64,000 bases of DNA from Bog-473 sp963782415 (GCA_963782415.1 CAWAJT010000004.1:682001-746000); one strand, 5' to 3'; positions 25,215-36,076 are shown, counted from the first letter of the stretch. Numbers and translations are program-made. The notes: generated by a model from the letters alone, not told the origin.

Positions 25215-25298
25215 ATGGCAGACGTTCTCGCAGCTATGAGTGTCGCCGCGTTCATTGCGGTGTTTATGGGCCTCATCTGGTGTCTGGAGCGGGTATGA
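25215..25298 (+). CDS. Micro-ORF: single-span membrane peptide ahead of kdpF
   Basis: A 27-codon ORF. Its product is one hydrophobic helix (AAFIAVFMGLIW) ending in a charged CLERV. The gene has GGAG just before the ATG, and its TGA overlaps the kdpF ATG at 25295 (ATGA). The tight coupling and membrane nature suggest a real accessory peptide of the Kdp complex. Not recognised by name. Confidence 0.55.
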   Translation: MADVLAAMSVAAFIAVFMGLIWCLERV

Positions 25299-25384
25299 CC
25301 GTCGTCCAGGGCCTCCTCCTCGGCGTCTCCGCGCTTGTTTTCATCTATCTGGGGATCGCCATGTTCAAGCCTGAATGGTTCTGA
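25295..25384 (+). CDS. kdpF: KdpF, small subunit of the K+-transporting ATPase
   Basis: A 29-residue peptide with a single hydrophobic helix and the family ending (IYLGIAMFKPEWF). KdpF stabilises the KdpABC complex in the membrane. Start ATG at 25295 overlaps the preceding micro-ORF, and KdpA begins 5 nt after its stop. Too short for routine gene callers; position, size and the terminal KPE-x-F motif support it. Confidence 0.85.
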   Translation: MTVVQGLLLGVSALVFIYLGIAMFKPEWF

Positions 25385-25389
25385 TCTGA

Positions 25390-27081
25390 ATGGGCTACTT
25401 CTGGACCATTGTCGTCCTTGTCATCCTCTTGGGGCTGGCCTGGAGGTTCCTCGGCGCGTACATGGTCGCCGTCTTCGAAGGACGCGTGCGCTTTCTGCGC
25501 TTCATCGAGCGCCCGATCTACGCATTGCTCGGCACCAGCCCCGAGAAGGAGCAGGCCTGGAAGCGCTACGCCGGCTCTGTCGTCGTGTTCTCCGGTCTCT
25601 CCATCGGCATCACCTACGCCATCTTTCGTCTCCAGGGCTCATTGCCTTGGAACCCGCAGCACTTCGGGGCCGTTGGTTCCCCGTTGGCGTGGAACACGGC
25701 CACATCCTTCGTGACCAATACCAACTGGCAGAACTACGGCGGCGAGACGACCCTCTCGTACCTGTCTCAGATGTGCTCGTTGACGGTGCAGCAGTTCGTC
25801 ACCCCTGCTGTGGGCATCGGCGCCGCCCTCGTCATCATCCGTGGCTTTTCCAAGAAGGGATCGCCCACCGTCGGCAACTTCTGGGTGGACGTGACTCGGG
25901 CGTTGCTCTACGTACTTGCACCAATCGCCATCGTCGGTGGACTGATCTTCGTGAGTCAGGGTGCGATCGACACCTTGGGTGGACCGGTCACCATCCACAA
26001 CTCGCTGAACGGCGTCTCGCAGACCATCGCCCGCGGGCCGGTCGGTTTCATGGAAGCCATCAAGCAACTCGGGACAAACGGTGGCGGGTATTTCAACAGC
26101 AACTCGGCCCATCCGTTCGAGAATCCGACGGGCCTGACGAACCTGCTGTCCATGGTGCTACTGCTGTGCATCCCGGTTGCGTTGACCTACGTCTTCGGCA
26201 AGATGGTGGGGGCAGTCCGGCAGGGCGTCGCTGTCCTCGCCGCAATGTTCATCATTTTCGGCGCCTGGGTGGCAATCTCCTCCGTCTCGGAGCACCGGGC
26301 CAACCCTGCGGTGCAGGCTGCGGGGCTCATCCACCAGCCCACCGGGAACACGACGGGCAAAGAGGTCCGCTTCGGCGTGCCGAGCTCGGCGCTCTTCGGC
26401 GTGTCCTCGACCTCGACCTCGACCGGATCAGCCGACTCGGCCTACGACTCCTTCACCCCCATCGGTGGCGGCATGAACTTGACCGGGATGATGCTGGGCG
26501 AGGTCACACCGGGCGGCGTGGGCAGCGGCATGTACACAATCCTGATCTACGCCATCATCGCGGTCTTTCTGGGCGGACTGATGGTGGGCAGGACGCCGGA
26601 GTACCTCGGGAAGAAGATCCAGGCCACCGAGGTGAAGCTCGCCGGCCTCGGTACCCTCGTGATGCCGGTCACCGTGCTCGTCGTCACTGCGCTGGCCGTG
26701 TCGCTCCATGCGGGCCGGGCCGGCCCCCTCAACGCGGGGCCACACGGCTTCTCAGAGATCCTCTATGCCCTCACCTCGCAGGGAAACAACAACGGGTCCG
26801 CCTTCGGTGGGCTCACGGGCAACACGCCCTTCTACAACATCCTCGGCGGCATCGACATGCTCATCGGCCGCTTCGGGATCCTGATCCCCGCCATTGCTCT
26901 GGGCGGAGTCCTGGCGGCGAAGAACCTGGTGCCAGCCGGCGCGGGCACGTTCCGAACCGATACCCCCATGTTCGTCGGCCTTCTGATCGGTGTGATCGTC
27001 ATCGTCGGCGGGCTGACCTTCTTCCCCGCTGTATCACTCGGCCCGATCGTCGAGCAGCTCAGTCACGGAAAGTTCTTCTAA
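25390..27081 (+). CDS. kdpA: KdpA, K+-binding and channel-like subunit
   Basis: A 563-residue membrane protein with about ten helices, close to the E. coli length of 557. The pore loops expected of this SKT-family subunit are present: TSFVTNTNWQNYGGE, TNGGGYFNSNSAHPFENP and TSQGNNNGSAFGG. It captures K+ from outside and passes it to the KdpB pathway. It follows kdpF by 5 nt without its own strong ribosome site, and its TAA is immediately followed by the kdpB ATG. Confidence 0.97.
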   Translation: MGYFWTIVVLVILLGLAWRFLGAYMVAVFEGRVRFLRFIERPIYALLGTSPEKEQAWKRYAGSVVVFSGLSIGITYAIFRLQGSLPWNPQHFGAVGSPLAWNTATSFVTNTNWQNYGGETTLSYLSQMCSLTVQQFVTPAVGIGAALVIIRGFSKKGSPTVGNFWVDVTRALLYVLAPIAIVGGLIFVSQGAIDTLGGPVTIHNSLNGVSQTIARGPVGFMEAIKQLGTNGGGYFNSNSAHPFENPTGLTNLLSMVLLLCIPVALTYVFGKMVGAVRQGVAVLAAMFIIFGAWVAISSVSEHRANPAVQAAGLIHQPTGNTTGKEVRFGVPSSALFGVSSTSTSTGSADSAYDSFTPIGGGMNLTGMMLGEVTPGGVGSGMYTILIYAIIAVFLGGLMVGRTPEYLGKKIQATEVKLAGLGTLVMPVTVLVVTALAVSLHAGRAGPLNAGPHGFSEILYALTSQGNNNGSAFGGLTGNTPFYNILGGIDMLIGRFGILIPAIALGGVLAAKNLVPAGAGTFRTDTPMFVGLLIGVIVIVGGLTFFPAVSLGPIVEQLSHGKFF

Positions 27082-29154
<2,073 letters not shown>

Positions 29155-29164
29155 GGACCTGACC

Positions 29165-29806
29165 ATGCTCACTCAACTTCGTCGCGGCGCCCTCTTCTGT
29201 CTTGTCTGCCTGGTCCTGTTCGGGCTGGTCTTCCCTCTGCTCGGTGTCGGGCTGTCGCAGCTCTTCTTCAAGCACCAGGCGGACGGCTCCATCACGGGCA
29301 ATGGCTCCACCCTGATCGGCCAGGACTGGTCACACACCAAGTGCCCCGGCCACTTGCCGGGCAGCTGCGTGTTCCAGGGGCGCCCGGACAGCCTCGGCCC
29401 ATATTCCGACACCGGAAAGTACAGCGGTGACAATCCGGCGGGCCATCCCGGTGACGACCCGCTCGTCGCCAACGGGGCAGCCGGCGAGTCCGGGGCCACC
29501 AACCTGGGCCCCCGCTCGCAGGAGCTGCTTGACTCCACGAAGGACCTCATTGCGTACTGGCACCGGCGCGGCGTCCAGCCGACCTCCGACCTGGTCACCA
29601 CGTCGGCCAGCGGCATCGACCCCGACATCACCCCCCAGGACGCGCAGGCACAGATCCCGATGGTGTCGCGTGCGACCGGGCTTTCGGCGGCGACCCTGCT
29701 GCAGCTGATCAGCCAACTGACCAACGGTATGCAGCTGGGCTTCTTGGGCTCGCCCTATGTCAACGTGCTCCAGCTCAATGAGGCCTTGGCCAAGCTCAAG
29801 ACATGA
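29165..29806 (+). CDS. kdpC: KdpC, accessory subunit of the K+ ATPase
   Basis: A 213-residue protein with one N-terminal membrane helix (about 10-32) and an external domain. The family segments FQGRPDSLG, SGATNLGPRSQEL, SGIDPDITPQDA and VNVLQLNEAL are present. Slightly longer than the E. coli protein (190). It completes the KdpFABC complex. AGGGA precedes the ATG. Confidence 0.95.
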   Translation: MLTQLRRGALFCLVCLVLFGLVFPLLGVGLSQLFFKHQADGSITGNGSTLIGQDWSHTKCPGHLPGSCVFQGRPDSLGPYSDTGKYSGDNPAGHPGDDPLVANGAAGESGATNLGPRSQELLDSTKDLIAYWHRRGVQPTSDLVTTSASGIDPDITPQDAQAQIPMVSRATGLSAATLLQLISQLTNGMQLGFLGSPYVNVLQLNEALAKLKT

Positions 29807-30054
29807 GGTGCATCACCACCGCCATCGCGGCGCTGGTGCCCCGGCGAAGCTCGCCAGGAGCCGGCGACGCGCAATCGGTCACCACCCACGAGCGACCCTG
29901 GTCCGCACGGACGCCGTCCTCGTTGACGGAACCGGAACGCTGGTGCTGTGTTCCCTCAGCCGTGCGGTGTGCCCGGCATCGCCGCCGGAGGGCATCTCGT
30001 CGCCGAAGGCATGCCGACGCTCGAGCGCGGCGTACTCTCGATGCGCAATCCGCT
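29807..30054. other. Gap between kdpC and kdpE, no supported gene
   Basis: About 250 nt separating convergent kdpC and kdpE. Short stretches in two plus-strand frames look weakly protein-like (TLVRTDAVLVDGTGTLVL, then GIAAGGHLVAEGMPTLERG running to a TGA next to the kdpE stop), which may be a decayed gene end. Nothing is recognised. Confidence 0.4.
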
Positions 30055-30762
30055 CTATTCCTCGGCCGTCCCCCATTGAGCGTCGGCGACCAGCTGATAG
30101 CCGACGCCCGGAATTGTCTTGAGCATCCTGCCCTCGTCGTCGCCCATCTTCTTGCGCAGCCGGTGGGCGTAGACGCGGACGTAGTTGGACTCGGCGCCAT
30201 AGCCGGGACCCCACACGTCCTTGAGGATCATGTGATGGGTGCATACCTTGCCGGCGTGGCGGGCGAGGTAGGCCAGGAGTTCGAACTCCTTCGCCGTGAG
30301 CTGCAGTGGCACACCCGAAAAGGTCGCCATATGGTGCACCAGATCCACGTTGAGCTCACCCAACGCAATGGTCGTGGATTTCTCGCTCGCGTCATTCCGG
30401 GCGGCAGCGTGGCGCAGCGCCACGCGGAGTCGAGCCTCGAGCTCGGCCATGCCGAAGGGCTTCGTGACGAAGTCGTCCGCCCCGCTGTCGAGTGCCTCTA
30501 CCTTGCGGCGCTCGTCGCCGTAGGCCGAGAGCACCACAATGGGCACATCCGAGAACTGGCGGATCCGGCGGCAGACATCCAGACCGTCGACGTCGGGCAG
30601 CCCGAGGTCGAGGATGACGAGGTCCGGGCCGGCCAGCGCGACCTGGCTGATCGCCTCCGCGCCGGAGTGCGCGACGAGCACCTCGTCCCCACGGGCCGTG
30701 AGGCCGATCCGCAAAGCCTTGAGCAGCGACGGGTCGTCGTCGACGACGAGCACCTTGGTCAT
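30055..30762 (-). CDS. kdpE: KdpE, OmpR-family response regulator
   Basis: A 235-residue regulator. Receiver domain with acidic pair D8/D9, phospho-acceptor D52 (VILDLGLPD) and K101 (TKPFG), followed by an OmpR/PhoB winged helix containing ELLAYLARHAGKV and SNYVRVYAHRLRKK. It activates kdpFABC under K+ limitation in characterised systems. It follows the histidine kinase gene by 9 nt, so both are in one transcript that converges on kdpC. Confidence 0.93.
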   Translation of the reverse strand: MTKVLVVDDDPSLLKALRIGLTARGDEVLVAHSGAEAISQVALAGPDLVILDLGLPDVDGLDVCRRIRQFSDVPIVVLSAYGDERRKVEALDSGADDFVTKPFGMAELEARLRVALRHAAARNDASEKSTTIALGELNVDLVHHMATFSGVPLQLTAKEFELLAYLARHAGKVCTHHMILKDVWGPGYGAESNYVRVYAHRLRKKMGDDEGRMLKTIPGVGYQLVADAQWGTAEE

Positions 30763-30771
30763 GGCATCCCC

Positions 30772-32322
30772 TCAGGCCGTCGCCGCAACGCGCGTCTCCG
30801 TCGGGACGGTGAAGACGATCCGCGCCCCGTGGGCCACCTCCGTGTCGATCCAGATCAGCCCCCCATGTGCCTCGACGAAGGCCTTGGCGATGGCCAAGCC
30901 CAGGCCGGCCCGGCCGCCACCGCCATTCTGGCTGAACATCTCGAAGACGCTCTCGCGATCTTCTCGGGCGATGCCGGGCCCGTCGTCGCTGACGGCTATC
31001 TCGACGAGCGGCGCGTGTCCGGGCGCGCGTCGCCCAGTCACCCGGATGACGCTTCCCGCGGGGGAGATGCGTTCGGCGTTCTCGAGGACATTGGCCAGAA
31101 CCTGGCTCATGAGGAGGTGGTCGATGTGCAGGAGCGGGAGGTCCGCCGCCGCGTCGACCTGGACGCGTCCCGCCGGGACGATGACGCCGAGCTGGCCCAG
31201 TGCCTCGTCGACCAGGTCTCGGAAGTCGACCGTCGTCGGACGGAGCTCGAGCGCCCCCGCCTCCAAACGGGTCATGTCGAGGAGATTGGTCACGAGCCTC
31301 GCCAGGCGGTCGGACTGCAGCTCAATCAACTCCAAGAGCTCCGCCTTGTCGCGGGGGCTCAGTTGCGCATCGACCTGGCGCAGGCTGGACACGGCGGCCT
31401 TGATGGAGGCCAGTGGCGTGCGCAGATCGTGCGAGGCTGCGCCCATCAGGGCGCGCCGCCAACGGTCGATCTCCTCGAGCAGGCGGGCCCGCAGGGCCTG
31501 CTCGCTGAGCTGGGCCCGGTCGACCGCCAGCGCGGCCTGGTTGGCGAACGTACCGAGCAGGCTGCGCTCGTGTTCCACGAGTTGGACGTCTTGGAGTACC
31601 AACATGCCGACCGGTCGATGGTTGACGACGAGCGCGACCGAGACCCGTCGTGGACCCATGTCGTCGAGCAGCCCGAGGGACCGCGCCTGGCCTCCGCCCG
31701 ATGTCAGCGAGCCGACCTCCTCGTCGGTCAGCGCGTGCCCGGCGGTGGCTGCCACCTCCAAGCCGGACCCCGACGTGGGTCCGGCTTCGCCGACGTCGCG
31801 ACCCGGGAGGATCAAGGCGGTCCAGCGTGGGGCGAACACGGACTGCACGGTGGTGACCATGTGCGCCAAGAGTTCAGACAGCGTCAGATCCCCGATCAGC
31901 GCTTGCGACAATTCGTACAGTCGTTCGGACTCCTGTGTCCGTTGTTCCGCTTCTTCTCGCGCGCTGCGCAACTTGGCGACGACCTGGGACACGACCAGGA
32001 CGACCACCGCGTAGACGCCAAGCGCAATCCAGTTCTGGGGCGAACGGACAGTCAGCGTGTTGTAAGGAGGAAGAAAGAAGAAGTCGTAGAGGAGGAAGCC
32101 TCCGAGCGCACCGACGATGCCGGGGAGGAGGCCGCCGATGACGACGCCGATCAGGACGGGCAGGACGAAGGCCAGAGCCGGGATGGTGGTGCTCAGGTGG
32201 TCCCGCAAGGAGAGCAGCAGCGCCAACAGAGCACCCAGACTGGCCAGCGTGGCGACGACGCCCAGCGCGGTGCGCTGGTACGTTCCCCTGGTAACCGGCC
32301 CGCTTGGTCTGACGTACGTCAC
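30772..32322 (-). CDS. KdpD C-terminal half as a separate gene: DUF4118 histidine kinase
   Basis: A 516-residue membrane kinase. Residues about 18-115 contain the four clustered helices of the KdpD DUF4118 domain (DFFFLPPYNTLTV is typical). A GAF-like domain follows (about 140-270), then the DHp helix with phospho-acceptor H298 (ASHDLRTPL) and the HATPase with NVLENA and DDGPGIA. It lacks the N-terminal KdpD and USP domains, which are encoded by the divergent gene at 32394. GTG at 32322 follows AAGGA. Together with KdpE it should form the K+-sensing two-component system. Confidence 0.92.
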   Translation of the reverse strand: MTYVRPSGPVTRGTYQRTALGVVATLASLGALLALLLSLRDHLSTTIPALAFVLPVLIGVVIGGLLPGIVGALGGFLLYDFFFLPPYNTLTVRSPQNWIALGVYAVVVLVVSQVVAKLRSAREEAEQRTQESERLYELSQALIGDLTLSELLAHMVTTVQSVFAPRWTALILPGRDVGEAGPTSGSGLEVAATAGHALTDEEVGSLTSGGGQARSLGLLDDMGPRRVSVALVVNHRPVGMLVLQDVQLVEHERSLLGTFANQAALAVDRAQLSEQALRARLLEEIDRWRRALMGAASHDLRTPLASIKAAVSSLRQVDAQLSPRDKAELLELIELQSDRLARLVTNLLDMTRLEAGALELRPTTVDFRDLVDEALGQLGVIVPAGRVQVDAAADLPLLHIDHLLMSQVLANVLENAERISPAGSVIRVTGRRAPGHAPLVEIAVSDDGPGIAREDRESVFEMFSQNGGGGRAGLGLAIAKAFVEAHGGLIWIDTEVAHGARIVFTVPTETRVAATA

Positions 32323-32393
32323 AACTATCCGTCCTTCGGAGCGTCTTTGGAGTGTACCGACGCCGTCATGGGGCCCAGCGAAGCGAGGTGGCC

Positions 32394-33545
32394 GTGAATC
32401 TGGGCACTGGCGAGGAGGAGGGCGTTCGGCCGACTGGCAAGTTCCGGGTCTACCTCGGTGCGGCGGCGGGGGTGGGCAAGACCTGCGCCATGCTCGATGA
32501 AGGCTGGCGACGCTTTCAGCGGGGTGCCGACGTCGTCATCGGTTTCGTCGAGACTCACAAGCGCCCATATACCGTGGAGCAGATTCGAGAGCTTCCGGTC
32601 GTGCCGCGGAAGAAGGTTCGCTATCGCGACGCGGACTGGGAGGAGATGGATGTCGCTGCCGTCCTCGGCCGGCGGCCCGAAGTGGTGTTGATCGACGAGC
32701 TTGCCCACACGAACGTGCCGGGGTCGGGCCGCCACGAGAAGCGTTGGGAGGACGTGCTCGAGATCCTCGAGGCGGGTATCGCCGTGATCACCACCGTGAA
32801 CATCCAGCACATCGAGTCGCTGGCCGACGCCGTCGAGCGGATCACGGGTGTCGGCGTGCGCGAACGGGTTCCCGACTGGGTGGTGCGCCGCGCCGACCAG
32901 ATCGAGTTGATCGATTCGTCAGCCGACCAGCTCCGCCGGCGCATGCTGCACGGGAACATCTACCCGCAGCACAAGGTCCCTGCCGCCCTGAACGGGTTCT
33001 TCCGGCCCGAGAACCTCGCGGCACTCCGCGAGCTGTCTCTTCGTTTCGTCGCCGACGAGACCGAAGAGGAGATTCTCGACTACCTCCGGTCCAAAGGGGC
33101 GGCAGGAGAGTTGTGGGAAACGACGGAGCGGATCATGGTGGCGGTAACCGGCGCGCCCGGAAACGCCGCCGTGGTCCGTCGGGCGGCACGCATCGCGGCC
33201 CGGGTGAAAGCCCCGCTGATCGCCATCCACGTCATTGCGGGCGATGCCGACGCCAACAGCGCGAGCACGGCCGAGCTCGAGAATCTGGTGGCGGCCGTCG
33301 GCGGCACGTGGCAGAGCGTGGAGGGTGACGACGTGGCAAGGACCATCTTCTCTGCCGCAGTCGAGCAGCAGATCACCCAGATCGTCGTGGGAACGTCGCG
33401 ACTCACGCGCTGGCAGTCCCTGACCCGCAGCTCAGTCCTGCAGCAGATATTGAGGATGGCGTCCGAGAACGACATCGACCTGCATGTGATCGCCCGCCGC
33501 GAGGACGCCAAAGAGCGCCCAGCGGCCGATGACGACGGCGGTTAG
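32394..33545 (+). CDS. KdpD N-terminal half as a separate gene: KdpD sensor plus USP domain
   Basis: A 383-residue soluble protein. The KdpD sensor domain holds a Walker A GAAAGVGKT (22-30) and DELAHTN (101-107); a universal-stress-protein domain follows from about residue 238 to the end. These are the first two domains of canonical 900-residue KdpD, here without membrane or kinase parts, and transcribed away from the kinase gene. GTG at 32394 is preferred (GCGAGG upstream) over the GTG at 32352. In E. coli this region binds ATP and regulates phosphatase activity; here it would act in trans. Confidence 0.9.
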   Translation: MNLGTGEEEGVRPTGKFRVYLGAAAGVGKTCAMLDEGWRRFQRGADVVIGFVETHKRPYTVEQIRELPVVPRKKVRYRDADWEEMDVAAVLGRRPEVVLIDELAHTNVPGSGRHEKRWEDVLEILEAGIAVITTVNIQHIESLADAVERITGVGVRERVPDWVVRRADQIELIDSSADQLRRRMLHGNIYPQHKVPAALNGFFRPENLAALRELSLRFVADETEEEILDYLRSKGAAGELWETTERIMVAVTGAPGNAAVVRRAARIAARVKAPLIAIHVIAGDADANSASTAELENLVAAVGGTWQSVEGDDVARTIFSAAVEQQITQIVVGTSRLTRWQSLTRSSVLQQILRMASENDIDLHVIARREDAKERPAADDDGG

Positions 33546-34255
33546 CTCGCGGACAGATCGGCGTACGCGGCGTCAGCGGCGGTGCTCGCTGCCTGCTGCA
33601 TGCAGCGGTTCACGTGCGCCAGTGCCTTGGCCCGACGGGGGTCGCGCGCAAGGTACTTGGCCACTGCGAGAGGATCCGCTGACCCGTCCGGTTTGCTCAA
33701 TGCGAAGACGGCCTGGTCCACGATGTGCTCGTCGGGACGGTCGCTGATGCCCCGGTAGACCGACCAGTCGACGCCGGCTTCCTCACACACCTCGGCCACG
33801 CCGGCCGCCTCCATGTCCACGGCGCCGAAGCCGCGCTCGAAGATCGGCCGCCAGATGTCGTCGTCGTCGAAGAGTCCGTCGGTGGTCATGAGCGCGCCGC
33901 AGGCCTTCCGCGGTGCGACCGGATGGGAGGTGAACACGGGCCCGTCGGGGTACAGCTGCACCCGTTCGGGCACCATGAGCGTGCCCACCGGGAGTGCCGG
34001 GTCGAGCCCACCGGCGATCCCGATCACCATGACGTGGTCGATCGGGCCGGTCGAGAGTGCGTGGCGTGTGGCCTGGCGGGCCAGCGCCGGTCCCATCCCC
34101 GTCACCAAAGTGCCGGCCCACCATGTGCCGACTGTCCCGGTATGCGAGAACACGTCGTCTCCGGACGTTGGCTGGAGTCCGAAGGACTTCACAATCGCCT
34201 TGAGTTCGGGTTGCATCGGGGCAAGCACCGCCACCCGCTTCGTCGTCCCAGTCAC
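33542..34255 (-). CDS. Nucleoside phosphorylase/nucleosidase-like protein
   Basis: A 237-residue PNP/UDP phosphorylase-fold protein (MTA/SAH nucleosidase-like). The glycine strand VIGIAGGLDP, the VDMEAAGVAEVCEEAG catalytic-region helix and RGISDRPDE match the family. It would cleave a nucleoside N-glycosidic bond. GTG start with weak ribosome site. Its TAA overlaps the end of the KdpD-N gene on the other strand (4 nt). Substrate unknown. Confidence 0.8.
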   Translation of the reverse strand: MTGTTKRVAVLAPMQPELKAIVKSFGLQPTSGDDVFSHTGTVGTWWAGTLVTGMGPALARQATRHALSTGPIDHVMVIGIAGGLDPALPVGTLMVPERVQLYPDGPVFTSHPVAPRKACGALMTTDGLFDDDDIWRPIFERGFGAVDMEAAGVAEVCEEAGVDWSVYRGISDRPDEHIVDQAVFALSKPDGSADPLAVAKYLARDPRRAKALAHVNRCMQQAASTAADAAYADLSAS

Positions 34256-34315
34256 TCCATCATCATGGCCGATCGTTCGCTAGCGTGGGCGGGGCCCGTA
34301 AGGAGAGGAGTGCCG

Positions 34316-34690
34316 ATGCCCAGTGCCGAACAGGTGGTGAGAGATTTCTGTGCTGCCGCCAGTACGCGCGATCCAGTGGTTCTCCGTGGTTTCTTCGCCG
34401 ACGACATCGTGTACCACAACATCCCAATGGCGCCGGCGGAGGGGATCGAGGCGACCATGGCAGTGATCGACATGTTCGTCGGTATGTGCGAGGCCCTGGA
34501 ATTCCAGGTCCACCATCTGGCAAGCGATGGTGCAACCGTGCTCACCGAGAGAACCGACGTCTTTACCATCAAGGGCAAGGCCGCCCCCCTGCCCGTCATG
34601 GGCGCCTTCCACGTCGTGGACGGGAAGATCACCGCATGGCGGGACTATTTCGACATGGCCCAGGTGACAGCCATGTTCGAAGCGGGGTAG
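34316..34690 (+). CDS. Limonene-1,2-epoxide hydrolase-family protein
   Basis: A 124-residue NTF2-fold enzyme. All five residues of the limonene epoxide hydrolase active site have counterparts with proper spacing: Y33 and N35 (YHN), R79 and D81 (ERTD), and D110 (WRDYFD). It should open a small epoxide by direct water attack. ATG at 34316 has AGGAG 5 nt upstream; the long upstream frame is antisense to the nucleosidase. The physiological epoxide is unknown, but the P450 at the start of the window shows the cell has epoxide-forming chemistry. Confidence 0.88.
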   Translation: MPSAEQVVRDFCAAASTRDPVVLRGFFADDIVYHNIPMAPAEGIEATMAVIDMFVGMCEALEFQVHHLASDGATVLTERTDVFTIKGKAAPLPVMGAFHVVDGKITAWRDYFDMAQVTAMFEAG

Positions 34691-34697
34691 CGAAGGC

Positions 34698-35225
34698 TTA
34701 GTAGCTGTGACACCGCCCGGGTGTATCGGGCGGGCCCTGGCCGTGCGCGGCCTCCCAAGCGAGTTGCACGGACAGCGGCGCACTGCCGGCGCTCGGGTAG
34801 CCATCGAACCCGTTCCACTCGAGGATCCCGAAGTAGCCGGCACGCGGGTCGTTGCGACCGCCTTCTTCGCAGATTGCCGTCGCCATCCATGCAGCCGGAA
34901 TCGTCTGCTGCTGGGCGGCAATGGCCTGGAAGTAGGCCAGGTCCTTGTAGAAGGTGATGGCGTTGTAGAAGGTGGCCAATTGGGCCGCCTCGACCGCGGT
35001 GGCGTAGGTCGCGACCTGTGCGATCTGCTCTGCCTGGGAATACGACATCAACGTGTCGTTGATGCGCACGGCACGGTGCACGCCGGCACCATCGTGCGAA
35101 CTGACCTCCTGGTGGCGTGTCGCCTGGGCCCAGGCGGTGTCGCTGCTGAACAGCGACGTGAGTACAGCTGGTACGGCAACAGCAATGACGGCGACTGCCG
35201 TCGTGAGTGCAATGCGGATCCGCAC
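34698..35225 (-). CDS. Secreted Rpf/lysozyme-like protein, paralogue 1
   Basis: A 175-residue protein. A signal peptide begins MRIRIAL and is followed by a short helical region containing RINDTLMSYSQA (54-65). The C-terminal part has ICEEGGRNDP, then YFGILEWNGF, resembling the transglycosylase-like fold of resuscitation-promoting factors, with E120 or E121 as possible catalytic acid. GTG at 35225 follows GGGAGG. It is a tandem paralogue of the next gene and shares its exact leader sequence. Likely acts on peptidoglycan outside the cell. Confidence 0.75.
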   Translation of the reverse strand: MRIRIALTTAVAVIAVAVPAVLTSLFSSDTAWAQATRHQEVSSHDGAGVHRAVRINDTLMSYSQAEQIAQVATYATAVEAAQLATFYNAITFYKDLAYFQAIAAQQQTIPAAWMATAICEEGGRNDPRAGYFGILEWNGFDGYPSAGSAPLSVQLAWEAAHGQGPPDTPGRCHSY

Positions 35226-35381
35226 GGCACCTCCCTTCGTCGGGCGCGTGGTGACGCGCGCCTGGCTCTGCTCGGTGTAGGCGGGCTCCGGCCATTGCAT
35301 TCGCGCCCCGAACGGAGAGCAGGGAGGCATCGTCCGTTCTGGCTTGTCGCCGCAGGGTGTGCGGCCGGTTGTGTACAGCCC
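35226..35381 (-). ncRNA. Identical structured 5' leader, copy 1
   Basis: 156 nt upstream of paralogue 1 are identical to the leader of paralogue 2, with identity running on into the first seven codons (35205-35381 equals 36056-36232, 177 nt, no mismatch). On the minus strand it can fold three hairpins: GCCGCA-CACCC-TGCGGC (35365-35349), GAACGGA/TCCGTTC arms (35339-35333 and 35316-35310) and GCGCGT-CACC-ACGCGC (35259-35244), the last ending 18 nt before the start codon. A cis-regulatory RNA is inferred. Actinobacterial rpf genes are often controlled by c-di-AMP riboswitches, but the ydaO consensus could not be confirmed here. Confidence 0.6.
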
Positions 35382-35452
35382 TTGGGTCTGTGGTGTTCGG
35401 TGTCGTCCTCAATTCACGGTTCTGGTCGCCCGGAACCTCGACAATTCGGTCC

Positions 35453-36076
35453 TTACAGCCCGCACGTGAAGCGGGTGGTCCACGGCTCCCAGCCACGCTG
35501 GGAGTAGAGCTTGAGTGCGGCCGCGTCCTGCACGGCTGGCGGGTAGTCCTGTGCTGGCGAAGGCAGTCCCGTCAGTGACGTCCACGTGCCCAGTTCGAAC
35601 TGGTAGGCGCCGCCGTTGCCGACGGAGTAGTCGCCGCCGGATTCGTGCTGACGGATGCAGGCCCAGTCGCCCGTGTTCGTGCTGGTGGCGTCAGAGGCCC
35701 CACTCGCAGTGACAGGTGTCGCCGCTGCCACGACGGCAACCGGGGCCTGGGCCGCCACCGCGTTTGCCGCGGCCGCCTGCGCGACTTGTTCTTGACGCTG
35801 GAGTGCAACTGCCTTCAAGAAGGCGATTTCGGTGAGGTAGTTCTCTTCCTGTCCGAGTTCGACCGCGTTGGCGTAGTTGACCATGGTGGCCACCCTGCGG
35901 GCCTGTGAGTACGACATCAGTGTGTCGTTGATCCGTACGGTTGCCCGGTGGTGAATGATCGCCTCGTGGCGCGTCAGGCGCGCCGAGTCTGCTGAGGTAC
36001 TGCTGAAGAACGCGAAAAAGATCGCGGGTACGGCGATGGCGGCGACTGTCGCCGCGAGTGCAATGCGGATCCGCAC
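35453..36076 (-). CDS. Secreted Rpf/lysozyme-like protein, paralogue 2
   Basis: A 207-residue secreted protein. Signal peptide beginning MRIRIAL, then the shared motif RINDTLMSYSQA (48-59), an Ala/Gln-rich linker (90-130), and a C-terminal transglycosylase-like domain WACIRQHESGGDY (138-150) with E145 as the likely catalytic acid, QFELGTW and RGWEPWTTRF. This matches the Rpf/lysozyme-like family of peptidoglycan-cleaving proteins that help growth resumption. GTG at 36076 after GGGAGG. Confidence 0.85.
   Translation of the reverse strand: MRIRIALAATVAAIAVPAIFFAFFSSTSADSARLTRHEAIIHHRATVRINDTLMSYSQARRVATMVNYANAVELGQEENYLTEIAFLKAVALQRQEQVAQAAAANAVAAQAPVAVVAAATPVTASGASDATSTNTGDWACIRQHESGGDYSVGNGGAYQFELGTWTSLTGLPSPAQDYPPAVQDAAALKLYSQRGWEPWTTRFTCGL

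Noticed and set aside
29803..32397. 864-codon plus-strand open frame
   Set aside because: It is antisense to kdpE and the kinase gene, both with clear domains; the Arg/Ala/Gly-rich composition is typical of a shadow frame in GC-rich DNA.
35226..35330. N-terminal extension of the Rpf-like proteins through the leader (frames open to 35330 and 36181)
   Set aside because: It would place 35 polar residues before the signal peptide; the GTG after GGGAGG fits a secreted protein much better.
35226..35381. Assigning the Rpf-gene leader to the ydaO c-di-AMP riboswitch
   Set aside because: Known conserved ydaO segments could not be matched with confidence by eye, so it was left as an unclassified structured leader.
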